Shown here: positions 10,646 through 20,911 of the stretch, piece after piece
How positions within the stretch are numbered: the first letter of the stretch is position 1
Layout of the letters: each line of letters opens with the position of its first letter
DNA from: Neurospora crassa OR74A
Taxonomy: Eukaryota; Ascomycota; Sordariomycetes; Sordariales; Sordariaceae
NCBI RefSeq assembly: GCF_000182925.2
Contig: NC_026504.1
Location: 1,798,001-1,862,000 of the forward strand
Direction: 5' to 3'
DNA length: 64,000 nucleotides
The notes under the pieces: generated by a model
What the model was told of the DNA's origin: nothing
What the model saw: only the letters and a program-made list of their open reading frames with translations
The model's database searches: none
Program-made: the position numbers and the translations under genes

Positions 10646-12816
10646 TCATCCAAATAAACTATGCAATCCCGTCCGACTCATCACATCGAGCCAATGCGTT
10701 CGCCTCGGCGTATCAATCTCCTTATCATATGCGCTCCACACGGCATGCAGCAACTGCTTAGCCACCCCTATCGGCTTAGGCGGCAACGACAGCTCGAGCT
10801 GACCAAGACGGTCAATAAGAAACGATCGAGCCCGCAATATCTTGACTGCCTGCGCATCCTCTTCATTTTCCCCTGATGGCGATGACGAAGATGGCGACCC
10901 CGATCCTGATCCAATACCACCAATACCCGCAGGCATCCCCGAAATTCCCAACCCCAAGTCTGTTGGTAATGATGAAGACTCCAAACTCAACAGATAACTA
11001 TACTCCCCTTGCCCCATTGCCGTCTTGCTATCGAATCGCAAACCGCTGCCCGCGCAGAGACAGAGCAAAGGTTGAATACACCGCAGACTGCTTGCAGGTA
11101 TCCGATCGAGAATGTCAGTGATGTGTAGCGCTAGGGGCGATACCCATTTTGTCCAGATGATTGCCGGGTCGGTGGCGTCCGCCCCTACCCCCGCTGCGTC
11201 GAGGTCGGGTATTCGCTTGGCGGCGAGGTCGGGGAAGGACTCGTAGAGTTGCAGGAGGGAGCAGAGGCGGTACGTCTCGGTCGCGAGGCGGAGGTCCTTG
11301 GCCATCTTTGGGATGTTGTCGTTAGGCATGGAGGCGGTGGTTAGCTGTTTGTGCGTGGTGTTCCAATGGTTGAAGCTAGGGCCGTCGTCGTTGTCCTCGG
11401 TTGGTACGTCAATAGCCAACAGCGCTTCCTCGATACGCGTAGCTTCCTTGATATCATTCATGGCGCTTTGCAGGGCCCGTATTGTCGTCCCATCGTTATG
11501 TCGCCATCGACTGCGTGACCGCCTACAGAGCGCAATGGCTTTGCCGAACAATCGAAAAACGTCCGCCGAAACGCCGGTCCAGGGATGAGGCGTGGAATGG
11601 ACCAGAGTGCCCTGAACGGCAGAGGTGGGTGGATCCGGCCAGCTGAGCATGTTCTTCAAGTCAGCCTCGTCATCACTTACCACGCTGCGAAGCATTTCTT
11701 CGTAAATGAGACAGCCGTTGAAGAAATCAAGCAGTTCCTGGTCCTCCGGGCTCAGAGTCCAGCTGTTCAGTGCTTGCAGCACGGCTCTCGCTTGGCGGAG
11801 GTACTGTTGCCCCAGCTGACGGGCTTCCATCCAGCACATGGATGAGCTCATGCAGAAGAGAGAGAGGAGGAGGCCGCGCGGGAAGGTGGTGCAGCGCCCG
11901 TTGAAGAAGCTGACGAGCTCGGCTTTGATGGCCTCGGTTGCTAGACGTGGCGCCATGCGGGCTGTCTCGCGCATCACGGCGGGAAGCTTTTCTACCAGGG
12001 AAGCAGCAGAGATAGATTGCAGGCTATAGAACACAGGCGCAGAGGTGTTCCACAGGACGGAGGTTAAGCGTCGGTAGGGGTTGGAGGCGGAGTCGTAGGC
12101 GGACCAGGAGGTGCAGACGGACTTGAACCAGTGTTCGATGAGAAAGGAGCGGATGTCCACGACGGGCTGGGTCAGAGTCAAGGCTTGGTCGGGTGGAGCG
12201 AAGGCACGTTTGTCGTTTTGGAAGGGTGTTGTAGTCATCGAACCGTAGGAGCCATCTTGTTCTTCCGCTGAAGTCCCAGGGACAGGCGAGGGTAGAGGCG
12301 AAGAGGAAATAGACGGTGTCAAGAATGATAGTGAGGGCGGTGGTGTCTCCGCATGGTGGTATGCAGGCGGTGTCTGAGGAACAGGTGCTTTGGCAGTAGG
12401 ACTGGCATTACGGGCACCACTTGACGGTTGATTTTCTTTGGATGGGACAATGGACGCGGATGCTGCAGTGACAAGCTGTTCAAAGTTTTCTGGCTGGGTT
12501 GGCTGTGCTGGAAGAGCAACTTCGTGCTTGGTCGACCACTGCAGACGCTGCTGATAGCCAGGACATACGATTTGCTTAAGGGCACAGTTCTTGCAACCTG
12601 GTTTTGTTTCGTCGCATCGTAGCTATACCCTCGGGAGTCAGTACACTCGGCTCTGCGTCGATCATCGCCGTCATCCACAACTTCAGATCGATACGGCATG
12701 ATGGGGAACGGCCGAAGAGAATTAGCAGAAAGATCACCTACACGTCTTTGCTTGCAGTTACGGCAGCCACTGCGGCTCTTCTGTCTATTCTTCATCGGGG
12801 CACGAGTTTGCGCCAT
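10646..12816 (-). CDS. Zn2Cys6 (GAL4-type) transcription factor
   Basis: Exon 1 (12816-12742) and exon 2 (12622-10646) join in phase 0 into about 683 residues. The intron interrupts the zinc cluster between its second and third cysteines. The spliced cluster at residues 18-45 reads C-RN-C-KQRRLR-C-DETKPG-C-KN-C-ALKQIV-C, a perfect Cx2Cx6Cx6Cx2Cx6C binuclear zinc cluster preceded by a basic stretch. A Pro/Ser-rich linker follows (about residues 60-150). The remaining mostly helical 500 residues resemble the fungal-specific regulatory domain with no distinctive landmark. The gene is convergent with the ammonium transporter, 186 bp apart. Its targets are unknown, and adjacency alone does not show that it controls the transporter. 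Confidence 0.9.
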
Positions 12817-14646
12817 GCTCAGTCGGTTCTAATATAGCTTGATGTCACCTTTCTCGATTATCGCCTCGTCTATCGCACAAGCAGGTGCCGGATACACCAA
12901 CTCGCCAAGGTGTGAGAAGAAATCTGGAAATAGACCTTGTGGTCGAAGTGATCCAGGCGGTGTTGAGGATCGATAGGAGCGGGAATAAGACCAATCCATG
13001 CCATGGTCAATGCCACTAGTGATGGGGATGGGGGGAATTTGTCAGAAATTGTAAGGATGCGCAAAGTAACGGAAATTACGGAAAAAACACATGACTATTT
13101 CCGCCAAACTTTCCACACATAATACGTCTAGATGTAAGTGCTCCGGAACACGGATATGGTTACAAGTCCCAGGTTTTTGCTTCATCTAGATCAAAATACT
13201 ACTTTCATAGGTGGCGACGCAGACTGTTGGTTCTCAAGTGTAGGCCGTTATATTTCCCATTCTTGGTTAGTCGCTGACGTTAGTACCTTGCAGTGAGAAA
13301 GGGAATGGCAATTTGGGTGATGAGCTGCACGGGCTGTCTTTTTGTACTTTGGAAATTTTGATGTGTTTGGAATTTCGATAAATTTGGAAATCTTGTTATT
13401 TTCTTACATATCGACCATCAATACATCCCACCCTCGTTCCGACCTCTAGGATCGCTGTGATACACCAAAGTGACGGGGACGAGGGGGCGGCGACGTAACA
13501 GAAAGACTAGATCTTGTGTGTCAAGTGTTATCGACAGTAAGAGGAAGAGATGATTGACTGATAAGGCCGTTCATCGTGGCCAATGGTAATGGTCCCGACA
13601 GTTATAGTTAGCTCGATGCGGGTATGCATCGTCAAGCGGGATTGGTCCACTAGACATATCGGATCAACGGGGGTTGAACCCAAGGAACGTGAGCTGAAGA
13701 AAGGCTGTTCTTCTGTTAGAAGCCTATGGACGCGAGGCGCTTCTAGCCCTGACAAATATAGCTGTACAGTTATGTTCCTTTTGATCCTCATGAAGGGAGT
13801 GAAAGATGGCGGTCAATCGGAGGTCTTCAAGCCACGACAATGCTATGGACCAGGTTAGCGGGGCGAAATATATAGTGTGGTAATCTCGCCGTAAACTGGA
13901 GACTGATGCTGATGAGACCTTAAGAGTAAGCCAGAGATGACAAGAGCCTGGGTGTTACGTTTCAGTAGAGGGAACCGGACAGCGAGCGGGTGATGAGGGG
14001 AAGTGAAAGGCAACTCTGATATCTGTAGGATAGATAGCATAGGTATAGCAGATAACGTAGCTTGTCCCCGATTTCGGGCGATTCTTATGCATCTTGTCTC
14101 CCCGGATACAACCAATGTCGGCGGGGACGGCTCTTCCCACAATGTCCAGGATCCACTGCCATGCGCCTTCCTTGTTCTATTTTAGACTACCCGTCGCTTA
14201 TTGACGGGTAAGGTGAAATTGGTTGCTTCGTCTCTTTTTCCTTCGACCAGGCTTGTGTGGAGTGGCCTGTGCGATCGTCGTGTTCATTTCCAAGCTCTTC
14301 ATTATGACTGCCATCAGCTTTTGCTATTTGAAGTCTGATATCAGTATAAGTACTGTTTGTAGCTTTTCGGGTGGCTGTAGGTGTGAAGTTGAAGTCGGAT
14401 CGCGAATCCAGAGTGCAGTTGTCGCCCCTTGTCGAATGGTTGCCAGTGGCTGGGGAACGGGAGGAAGATACAAAATGGTGGAGTGGAGTGGAATGGACGT
14501 AGAGGAGAGAATCATGCTACCCGGTGCCCGTACGTGTAATTTACACAAGGGATGGGAGCGCGGACATCCAGCTGGACTTGTCACCGGACATCTGTATCTA
14601 CGCTTATAGGCTTGAAATCTGAGAGTCACTAACAACAACAATTACA
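12817..14646. other. 1.8-kb spacer between Zn2Cys6 gene and tRNA-Leu
   Basis: The stretch holds the promoter of the minus-strand regulator on its left. Open frames in it are short and compositionally random. I see no second RNA gene. Confidence 0.45.
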
Positions 14647-14737
14647 GGCAAGATGGCCGAGCGGTCTAAGGCGCTGTGTTCAGGATATCTGAGTATCGCA
14701 GTCCGAAAGGGCGTGGGTTCGAATCCCACTCTTGTCA
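14647..14737 (+). tRNA. tRNA-Leu (anticodon CAG), with intron
   Basis: The acceptor arms GGCAAGA and TCTTGTC pair over seven positions (one G-T) and leave discriminator A at 14737. The D arm is closed by GCC/GGC. The anticodon stem CTGTG/CGCAG encloses TT-CAG-G, giving anticodon CAG at 14681-14683. The T arm is GTGGG-TTCGAAT-CCCAC. An extra variable arm of about 11 nt marks a class II tRNA, as expected for leucine. About 11 nt after position 37 (14685-14695) do not fit the loop and form an intron. It contains CTG (14689-14691), complementary to the anticodon, the usual pairing in nuclear tRNA introns. T-runs at 14744-14747 and 14752-14757 should end Pol III transcription. Confidence 0.93.
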
Positions 14738-15257
14738 CTAATCTTTTGCTATTTTTTCTGATTCCATTGTGGAAACCGCCTCTCATGTCTTTCTTTTTGT
14801 TTCTTAGGAATTGAGACGAAACGAATTCGAGACTTTGCTCAAAAGGTATAGTTGAACAGATGTAGGAACTTGAGGCATCTGATTGTAAAATCGGGAAAGT
14901 ACAACTAGAGCGTTACGATGGGTTGGTGGGAATGGTAAGGGTACCTGAAAGGGTCTAGATGTTACCTGAACAGAATGTTTCAACTTTCAAGACCCAAGCT
15001 GCAATATTCAAGATCGGGAGTGCCATGATCAGAAAGAACAGGTAATGGATGTGGCAACGCCTAGGAACGTTAAGCGTAGGTTTCGACAAGCAAATAAACC
15101 AGTGATGAATTGTACATATAAATATATATGTAGCCAGGCCCAAACCTCATAACCAGACACACAGAAACTGACAAATGTTAGAGATCATCAAATCCTCATA
15201 AAGACCATTCAACCTCCCTATCAACTCTTCACAACCCGACCTGACACCTGCTTCAAC
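14738..15257. other. Spacer downstream of the tRNA
   Basis: The left end holds the Pol III terminator T-runs. The right end should be the 3' UTR of the minus-strand CoA-binding gene. Nothing else is recognisable. Confidence 0.4.
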
Positions 15258-15961
15258 CTAGAGTCTACTAGCAGCAGCCAAACTTCTCTCCCCATCAACC
15301 AACACACACCACCCCTCCCCTCCCCAGCCTCCCTTCCCAGCCACGACCGCCTGGAAATTCTCATTCGCATATGCCAATACCTCATCATTGAAAGTTCCCG
15401 GCTGGAGCCAGACAGCAGGCACGCCGAGCTCCTTGGCCTCCTGGAGCGTCTTGAGCGTGATGGCGGGACCGGTAATGATAGAAACCGACGTCTCCTTGGG
15501 GTTCTCGAGCTCCGAGAGGGACTTGATGGCTGGGTAGGGTTGCCCGTTGACAGTGAGGGTGGCGCCCTGGGGGTTGATGGGCGTGGCGGGGAGGTCACGG
15601 TCTGCATACCATTTGAAGACTGGATAGGTGTTAGTGGTGTGTGGATAATGTGGGTGGAGGTTGTGGGTAAGGGATGGATGGGGACACGGGAGAAGAAAGG
15701 ACGAAACGAACCTTTGTAACCGAACTTCTCCGTGTTAGTGCTGGCGCCGACTACGGCGAACCTGGGGGAGGAGAAGAAGATCTTGGCCGTTGCGTCGCTG
15801 GCGGACATTTTGAGGTTTGGTGTTGACGTAAAGAAGTGGTGTTGTTGATAGCTTGGGGTGATATAGTGTGGTAGATGCTGTTGAAAGCGGGCTGGATATC
15901 TTGTGCTAGGTTTGAGGATGTGTTTTAGAAACACAAAAGGAGACTGCGATATCAGGGACAT
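15258..15961 (-). CDS. CoA-binding (Rossmann) domain protein, YccU-type
   Basis: Exon 1 ends at 15712 and exon 2 is 15619-15258; the 92-nt intron joins GYK to VFKWYADRDLP in frame. The core protein is a single CoA-binding domain: FAVVGASTNTEKFGYK (strand plus glycine-rich loop), YPAIKSLSEL, VSIITGPAITLKTLQEAKELG, AVWLQPGTFND and a C-terminal GWCVLVDGERSL. Two starts are possible. The ATG at 15808 gives 152 residues (MSASDATAKIFF), the usual size of the family. The in-frame ATG at 15961 adds 51 residues rich in Arg, His, Ser and aromatic residues with almost no acids, like a mitochondrial presequence. Bacterial relatives bind CoA or nucleotides with undefined physiology, so no pathway is assigned. 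The long form is given here. Confidence 0.85.
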
Positions 15962-16821
15962 AAGGTCGGTTTATATGTTTGCCGGAAAGACTAGTTCCCT
16001 GACAAATAATCAAAGTTGCACCAAGGTGAGCTTAGGTTGTCAAGTTGCCCACTCTATTCTAGGACATGTCTCCATGGCGACATTCGGGTGTTGATGGAGT
16101 TAGTTGACCTCGCCGTCGAGGTGATGCTATTTTCCCGTGTCTACGCCCCCTGGGCCCCTGAGCAGATCCCGTAGGAAGCTAACCACTCAAACAGCCATAT
16201 CCCAGGCAACCCCGCGCTATCTACGAGGACCCCGATGACGTGCCCACCGCGTGCCGTAGGGGTACCTGTGATGTTGGTGCGCTCAGCCCCCACCACAACT
16301 ATGTAATCAGTAATTGATCCTGATGGTTTCTTGTGTAACTGCATATCTTCGGGTATTGGATTATCGACATCTATCCAATGGCGACATCTTTCATCGAATG
16401 CCCGTTCCTGATTTGGAATTGTTCCAATGTCGCAGTTGCTGTTCGGTGAATCAAGGTCAGGTGATGTAACGCAACCGAGGCTTCGACGGAAATCGTCGGA
16501 TCCGTGAACTTCGGCGATCAGTCACTTGTTCAGAGAACCAAAGGATCATTCGGAATGCCGGCGCGGGTGATGCCTGGGAGGAGCGAGCCAAGGAAGGATG
16601 ATAAGGATGTCGCCATCCATGAGCCGTCTCAACGCCTCGGTATTGGATATAAAAAGCCTTGTGCCGTTGACGGGAGAATTCAGCTTGCCTGTTTCCCCAG
16701 ACAATATTGGTATCACAACATCAGGCACAGAATTCCACAACGGACTATCTTACTGACCACTCGGAGTTAATTTGGATCCACTGTTTGTGATTTGGTGCGT
16801 TTGTTTGGGTGGTCTTTGAGA
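15962..16821. other. Divergent spacer, CoA-binding / methyltransferase genes
   Basis: The interval should hold promoters for both flanking genes. The open frames present (for example 67 codons on the minus strand at 16141-16344) have no family resemblance. Confidence 0.4.
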
Positions 16822-17862
16822 ATGTCCATCTTCGGGTAAGTCTCCACCTCTTGTTTACATACTTGCCTACTGACAGCATTGGCGCATTGCTTACTGTAAT
16901 CATTGACATGTTTCCACGATAGCCGCTCGACGTTCTCCTCTGCTGGGTATGCTGCCTTTCGGCCCTCATATCCCTCGGTTCTTTACGACCGGGTGTTGAG
17001 ATTTCACGGCAAAGAGGCCCCTTCCTCCCCATCACCATCGTCGTCTTCGCCGGCAGCTGGAACACTGCTAGACCTTGGCTGCGGACATGGCTTAGTGGCG
17101 CGCGCACTCGCTCCCTATTTCAACCGTGTTATCGCCCTTGATCCTTCGGCCGGCATGATTGAACAGGCTCGCAAGCTAACCGGCGACAACTCCAAGATTA
17201 CGTTCAAGCAAGGCGGAGCCGAGGACCTTTCTTTCCTTGACGACAATGCCGTTGACTGTGTGGTTGCTGGCCAAGCGGCGCATTGGTTTGACTACTCCAA
17301 GGTCTGGCCAGCACTTGCACGGGTCGTGAAGCGCGGCGGAACCCTGGCTTTCTGGGGTTACAAGGACCACATCATCGTTGGGCGGCCGGAAACAACGCCC
17401 ATCTTTGACAGGTTCATCTACGGCGAGACAGAGCCGGTGCCGGGCGTGGAAAGCATGATGTGCTTTTGGGAACAACCCGGCCGGAACATATTACGGGATT
17501 CACTGCGGGAGGTGGTCCCTCCCGAGAGGGAATGGGAACATGTGGTCCGTATTGCTTGGGATCCCAATCGTGAGACGGGCGACATTAGCGATGCTCCGGA
17601 AGAGGCCACTTGGTTGCGTCGGAGGCTCAAGTTGGGCGAGTTGGCGAGCTATATTCGCACGTTCAGTGCCTTCAGTGGTTGGGGAAGCGCCCATCCCCAG
17701 ATGAAGTGCAGGGCGGACGGAGGAGAGGGCGACATTGTTGACTTGATGTTTGACGAGGTTGTTGCTGCGGTGCCGGAATGGAAAGCGGCGGGGGATCGAT
17801 GGGCCGAAATCGAGGTTGATGCTATTTGGGGAACCGTTTTGTTGATGGCGAAGAGACGATGA
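16822..17862 (+). CDS. Class I SAM-dependent methyltransferase
   Basis: A 14-nt first coding exon (16822-16835, MSIFG) splices across 87 nt to 16923-17862, giving about 317 residues. The join produces the family N-terminus FGRSTFSSAGYAAFRPSYP. Motif I is LLDLGCGHGLVARAL (about residues 52-66), followed by VIALDPSAGMIEQAR and FKQGGAEDLSFLDDNAVDCVVAGQAAHWFD. This order matches Methyltransf_11-type small-molecule enzymes related to yeast Tmt1 (trans-aconitate) and Crg1. The substrate cannot be read from the sequence. A Pro/Ser stretch (about residues 38-50) precedes motif I. An unspliced start (ATG at 16903) would lie inside the intron and is less likely. Confidence 0.88.
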
Positions 17863-18356
17863 ACTGGAAAGGTAGTGTACAATTAAGTGTGGTGAAGAGA
17901 CGATACTGTACAGTGGTGGTGGCTGACGTTGAACCTGCTATCCGGGCAGTATCACCGGCCCCCTTGCGTAACCAAGGTGCTCTCTGTCAGTAGATGTCTC
18001 TCTCGATTGAGCTAGCGGGCATGCAGTGCTGCTGTATCGCGAGTTGTCACCAGTGCCAGTGGGTGGTTGCCCTCCATTGGCTGCCACCGCGACCGGGATG
18101 CGGGCGCATAAGGTCGGGTACTGCGTAATGGCACAGACCAGTCAGCGCAACTCCCTGTCCGCAGCTCATTTCGCGGCGGGAAGGGAAGCCCAAATCGATC
18201 GCCCACTCCTTTTGCATCTAGCCTTGGTTCGCTTCTTGACCGTTCTTCTGAATAGCATCATCTTTCGCATCGAATCCATCAGCCAGCGTACTTGCATCGA
18301 CTAGCCCTTGCGTCCTCTTTTGCGCATTCAAACGACATTCCCCCCCCTGAGACACA
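17863..18356. other. Spacer upstream of the myosin light chain gene
   Basis: The region contains the 3' end of the methyltransferase transcript and the promoter and leader of the light-chain gene. No gene is supported. Confidence 0.4.
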
Positions 18357-19478
18357 ATGGTAAGTGGACCTGTCCCTGTTCATCCGCCGCGGGCACTGGC
18401 ACGCGCGCGCGCCCCTCTCCATCCCTCCATCCCAAGTCCCAACCCCGACGCACGGAAACAGAAAGCATGCGAAAGCAAGAGCCAGGAACCCCGCGGTTGC
18501 CCATGACAACAAAGGCACAAGGTGCCACAACCTTGGAAGCCGCAGCGTTCTGCGTTGAATCGGAGCACTACCTGTAAAATGCGCCTGCGCCTGCGCCCGG
18601 CTTGAGCGTTGAGCTGCCAGGTCCTGCTTCGGCATCCATCCATCACAGACCAAAAAAACACCATTCATTTTGCCAACTTTCGATCGCATCGCTGCTCCCT
18701 TGCCGCTTGGGTTTCTGCGCCTTGTTCTCGCAACCATCGCCCTCGTCCTCTCGATTGCCGACTCTAGCACGATCGCAAAGCCAGCGCTTTTGCTTACGCT
18801 CAACCTACCGCGATTTACTACATACCCGCATTCTTGAAAGAACATTTCATTGCGACAGCGCAACTCAGGAATCATGGCATCTAACCAGTTCGACGGTCAG
18901 GCTTCTACCAACTACAAGGAGGCGTTCTCCCTGTTCGACAAGCGCGGCAACGGCCGTGTTGCCCTCGACAGCTTGGGTGACCTGCTCCGCGCTTGCGGCC
19001 AGAACCCCACGCTCGCCGAGATCCGCGAGCTCGAGAAGAACGTTGGTGGTGATTGTGAGTAATACCCGAGCGGAAACAAGTAGTTCATCTGAGATTAGTT
19101 ACTAACAGATGCCCTTCTCATCCGACAGTCGACTTCGAGACCTTCCAGCGCGTCCTCAACCGGCCAGGTGGCTTCCGTGATCCCGGCGAGCCCGAAGAGT
19201 ACTGCCGCGGTTTCCAGGTGTTTGATAAGGACATGACGGGTTTCATCGGCGTTGGACAGCTCAAGTACATCTTGACAAACCTTGGCGAGAAGATGACGGA
19301 CGAGGAGGTAGACGAGCTCCTCAAGGCCGTTGATACTAGCTCCGGCCAGGTGAACTATACCGGTATGTCAGCCTCAGCACTTGCTGTTTGCTTGCCCTTT
19401 GCGTGAAACCTAGGAGTCTCGACTAACAATATGTGTACGACGCAAACAGAGCTTGTCCGGACCATCCTTGCCAACTAA
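18357..19478 (+). CDS. cdc4: Cdc4/Mlc1-type myosin light chain (EF-hand)
   Basis: My model has four coding exons: 18357-18359 (the ATG alone), 18901-19054, 19129-19362 and 19450-19478, giving 139 residues. The product reads MASTNYKEAFSLFDKRGNG at the start, then DLLRACGQNPTLAEI, FQVFDKDMTGFIGVGQLKYI, GEKMTDEEVDELL and VRTILAN. It is collinear with fission yeast Cdc4, the essential light chain for type II and V myosins in cytokinesis. The EF hands are degenerate, so calcium binding is doubtful. The first intron (18360-18900) begins GTAAGT and ends CTAAC-16 nt-CAG. A simpler model starting at ATG 18874 adds eight residues but places the start inside that intron. The remaining introns are canonical. 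The symbol follows the fission yeast orthologue. Confidence 0.9.
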
Positions 19479-20911
19479 AATATTGAGTAGAGGTGGTACG
19501 GAATGATGACGAGGGAAACTGGGTTTGGAGGTCAAACATCATGGGGCATAGTCGAATAGAAATCGCGGGACAAATCCGTCCACGGAGAAGGCGTCATATA
19601 CCATCTATTACAGGGAAATCGCATGTGTTATAATCCAGGCAGGCGTCGGAGTCTTGATAAGATATGAATTTGGACATATCATTTACCGGGAACTGAAAGG
19701 CTTTCCGGACGTGTGTCTTAACCAACTACGCTAGATTGGGTTCCACGCCTGATCTTTCTTCCGTCCCCTTCTCTTGCGTGACGGAGGCGTGTTTCCAAGT
19801 ATACGTTGTTTGCCCAGTACTCAGCAGTACAATATTCGTCATGAATCCCTTTTCGCTCTACTCGAAAAAGGGCTCGACCCTGTCAGTTTGCTTCGGGTAA
19901 GGCAAATGACATGAAACATCACAAAGGATGAATATGAGAAAACAAGGCCCTGGAGTTTGTATAGTCACTGGAAACAAGGCCAAACACGTTTCCGTCTTCC
20001 TTCGAATTCGGGCTCAAAGGGGATGTGGGGATTCCGATGTCCCTTTTCCGGCCTTCAGTCTGGGTACGGTCAGGAAGTGGAAGCAAGGTGTATCACTTGG
20101 CGGTATCTTTGGAGATGTTAATTCCTGTGTTGGATGACCAGAGAGGGGGTAACCAGTACTCAAATACTGCATTATCTAAAGCATCTATGTAATGTTCCTG
20201 CAGTAGACTGGTAACTTACAATGTCCGGTCGCGGAAGCCGGACATCTTGGACATTTCCCCAGCGGCTTGCATCGGTCTTGTCAATTATGGAGCCCCTGTC
20301 CTCCGCTGACGGCCATCACCCGTGCCTTCTTTTCCCTCGGCTAAGTAGTGAAGAACTGAAGGAACTGTCCTAAATGACACCATCTCTATCCCGTATTTGC
20401 AAGGCTGGGCATTTTCTTGACTGATCACGCAATTTGGCGAGAAATTTTCTGATCAAAATTTCAACGGGGAACTACGTTGCCGCCTCTTGTCTGTTCGACA
20501 GCCAAACCGATATCTACCAACAATCACGACGACCTCGACGACGGACGACACTCAAACATACAAGCCGCGGACGACATCTGTTTGCCCTCAACAACATCAA
20601 AATCGATGATGACCACTGAGCAAATTTCGAAATTCACGCAAACGACAGACAATCATAACGAAGACAGGCACCATCTGGATGGGTGGGACATGCTCCAACA
20701 ATGGCTTCGAATGGGTGATTCACGTTTGGATGTGGAGGTATCTTGGGAGTTGCTTGGATCTATCGCACTGGACATATAAGCACAACATCTCGCCACGTTA
20801 TCGACCATTTTCTTTCTATCATCATCAGCACCTGGGAAGGGACAGGAGAAACTCGTTCAGCTATCGTCACCGACCCTGACTTCATCTCACGACTCACGCC
20901 TACGAAACGCC
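19479..20911. other. 1.4-kb spacer, light chain / oligopeptidase genes
   Basis: The interval lies between two plus-strand genes and should hold a 3' UTR, then the promoter and leader of the peptidase. Frames just before 20912 are open but lack family resemblance. No RNA gene is seen. Confidence 0.4.

Noticed and set aside
13640-13690. Possible second tRNA near GGGGGTTGAACCC
   Set aside because: No acceptor stem, D arm or anticodon loop can be folded around it.
18874-19054. Start of the myosin light chain at ATG 18874
   Set aside because: The ATG lies just before a CTAAC branch site and CAG acceptor of an intron whose donor follows an earlier ATG. The spliced N-terminus fits Cdc4 proteins better.
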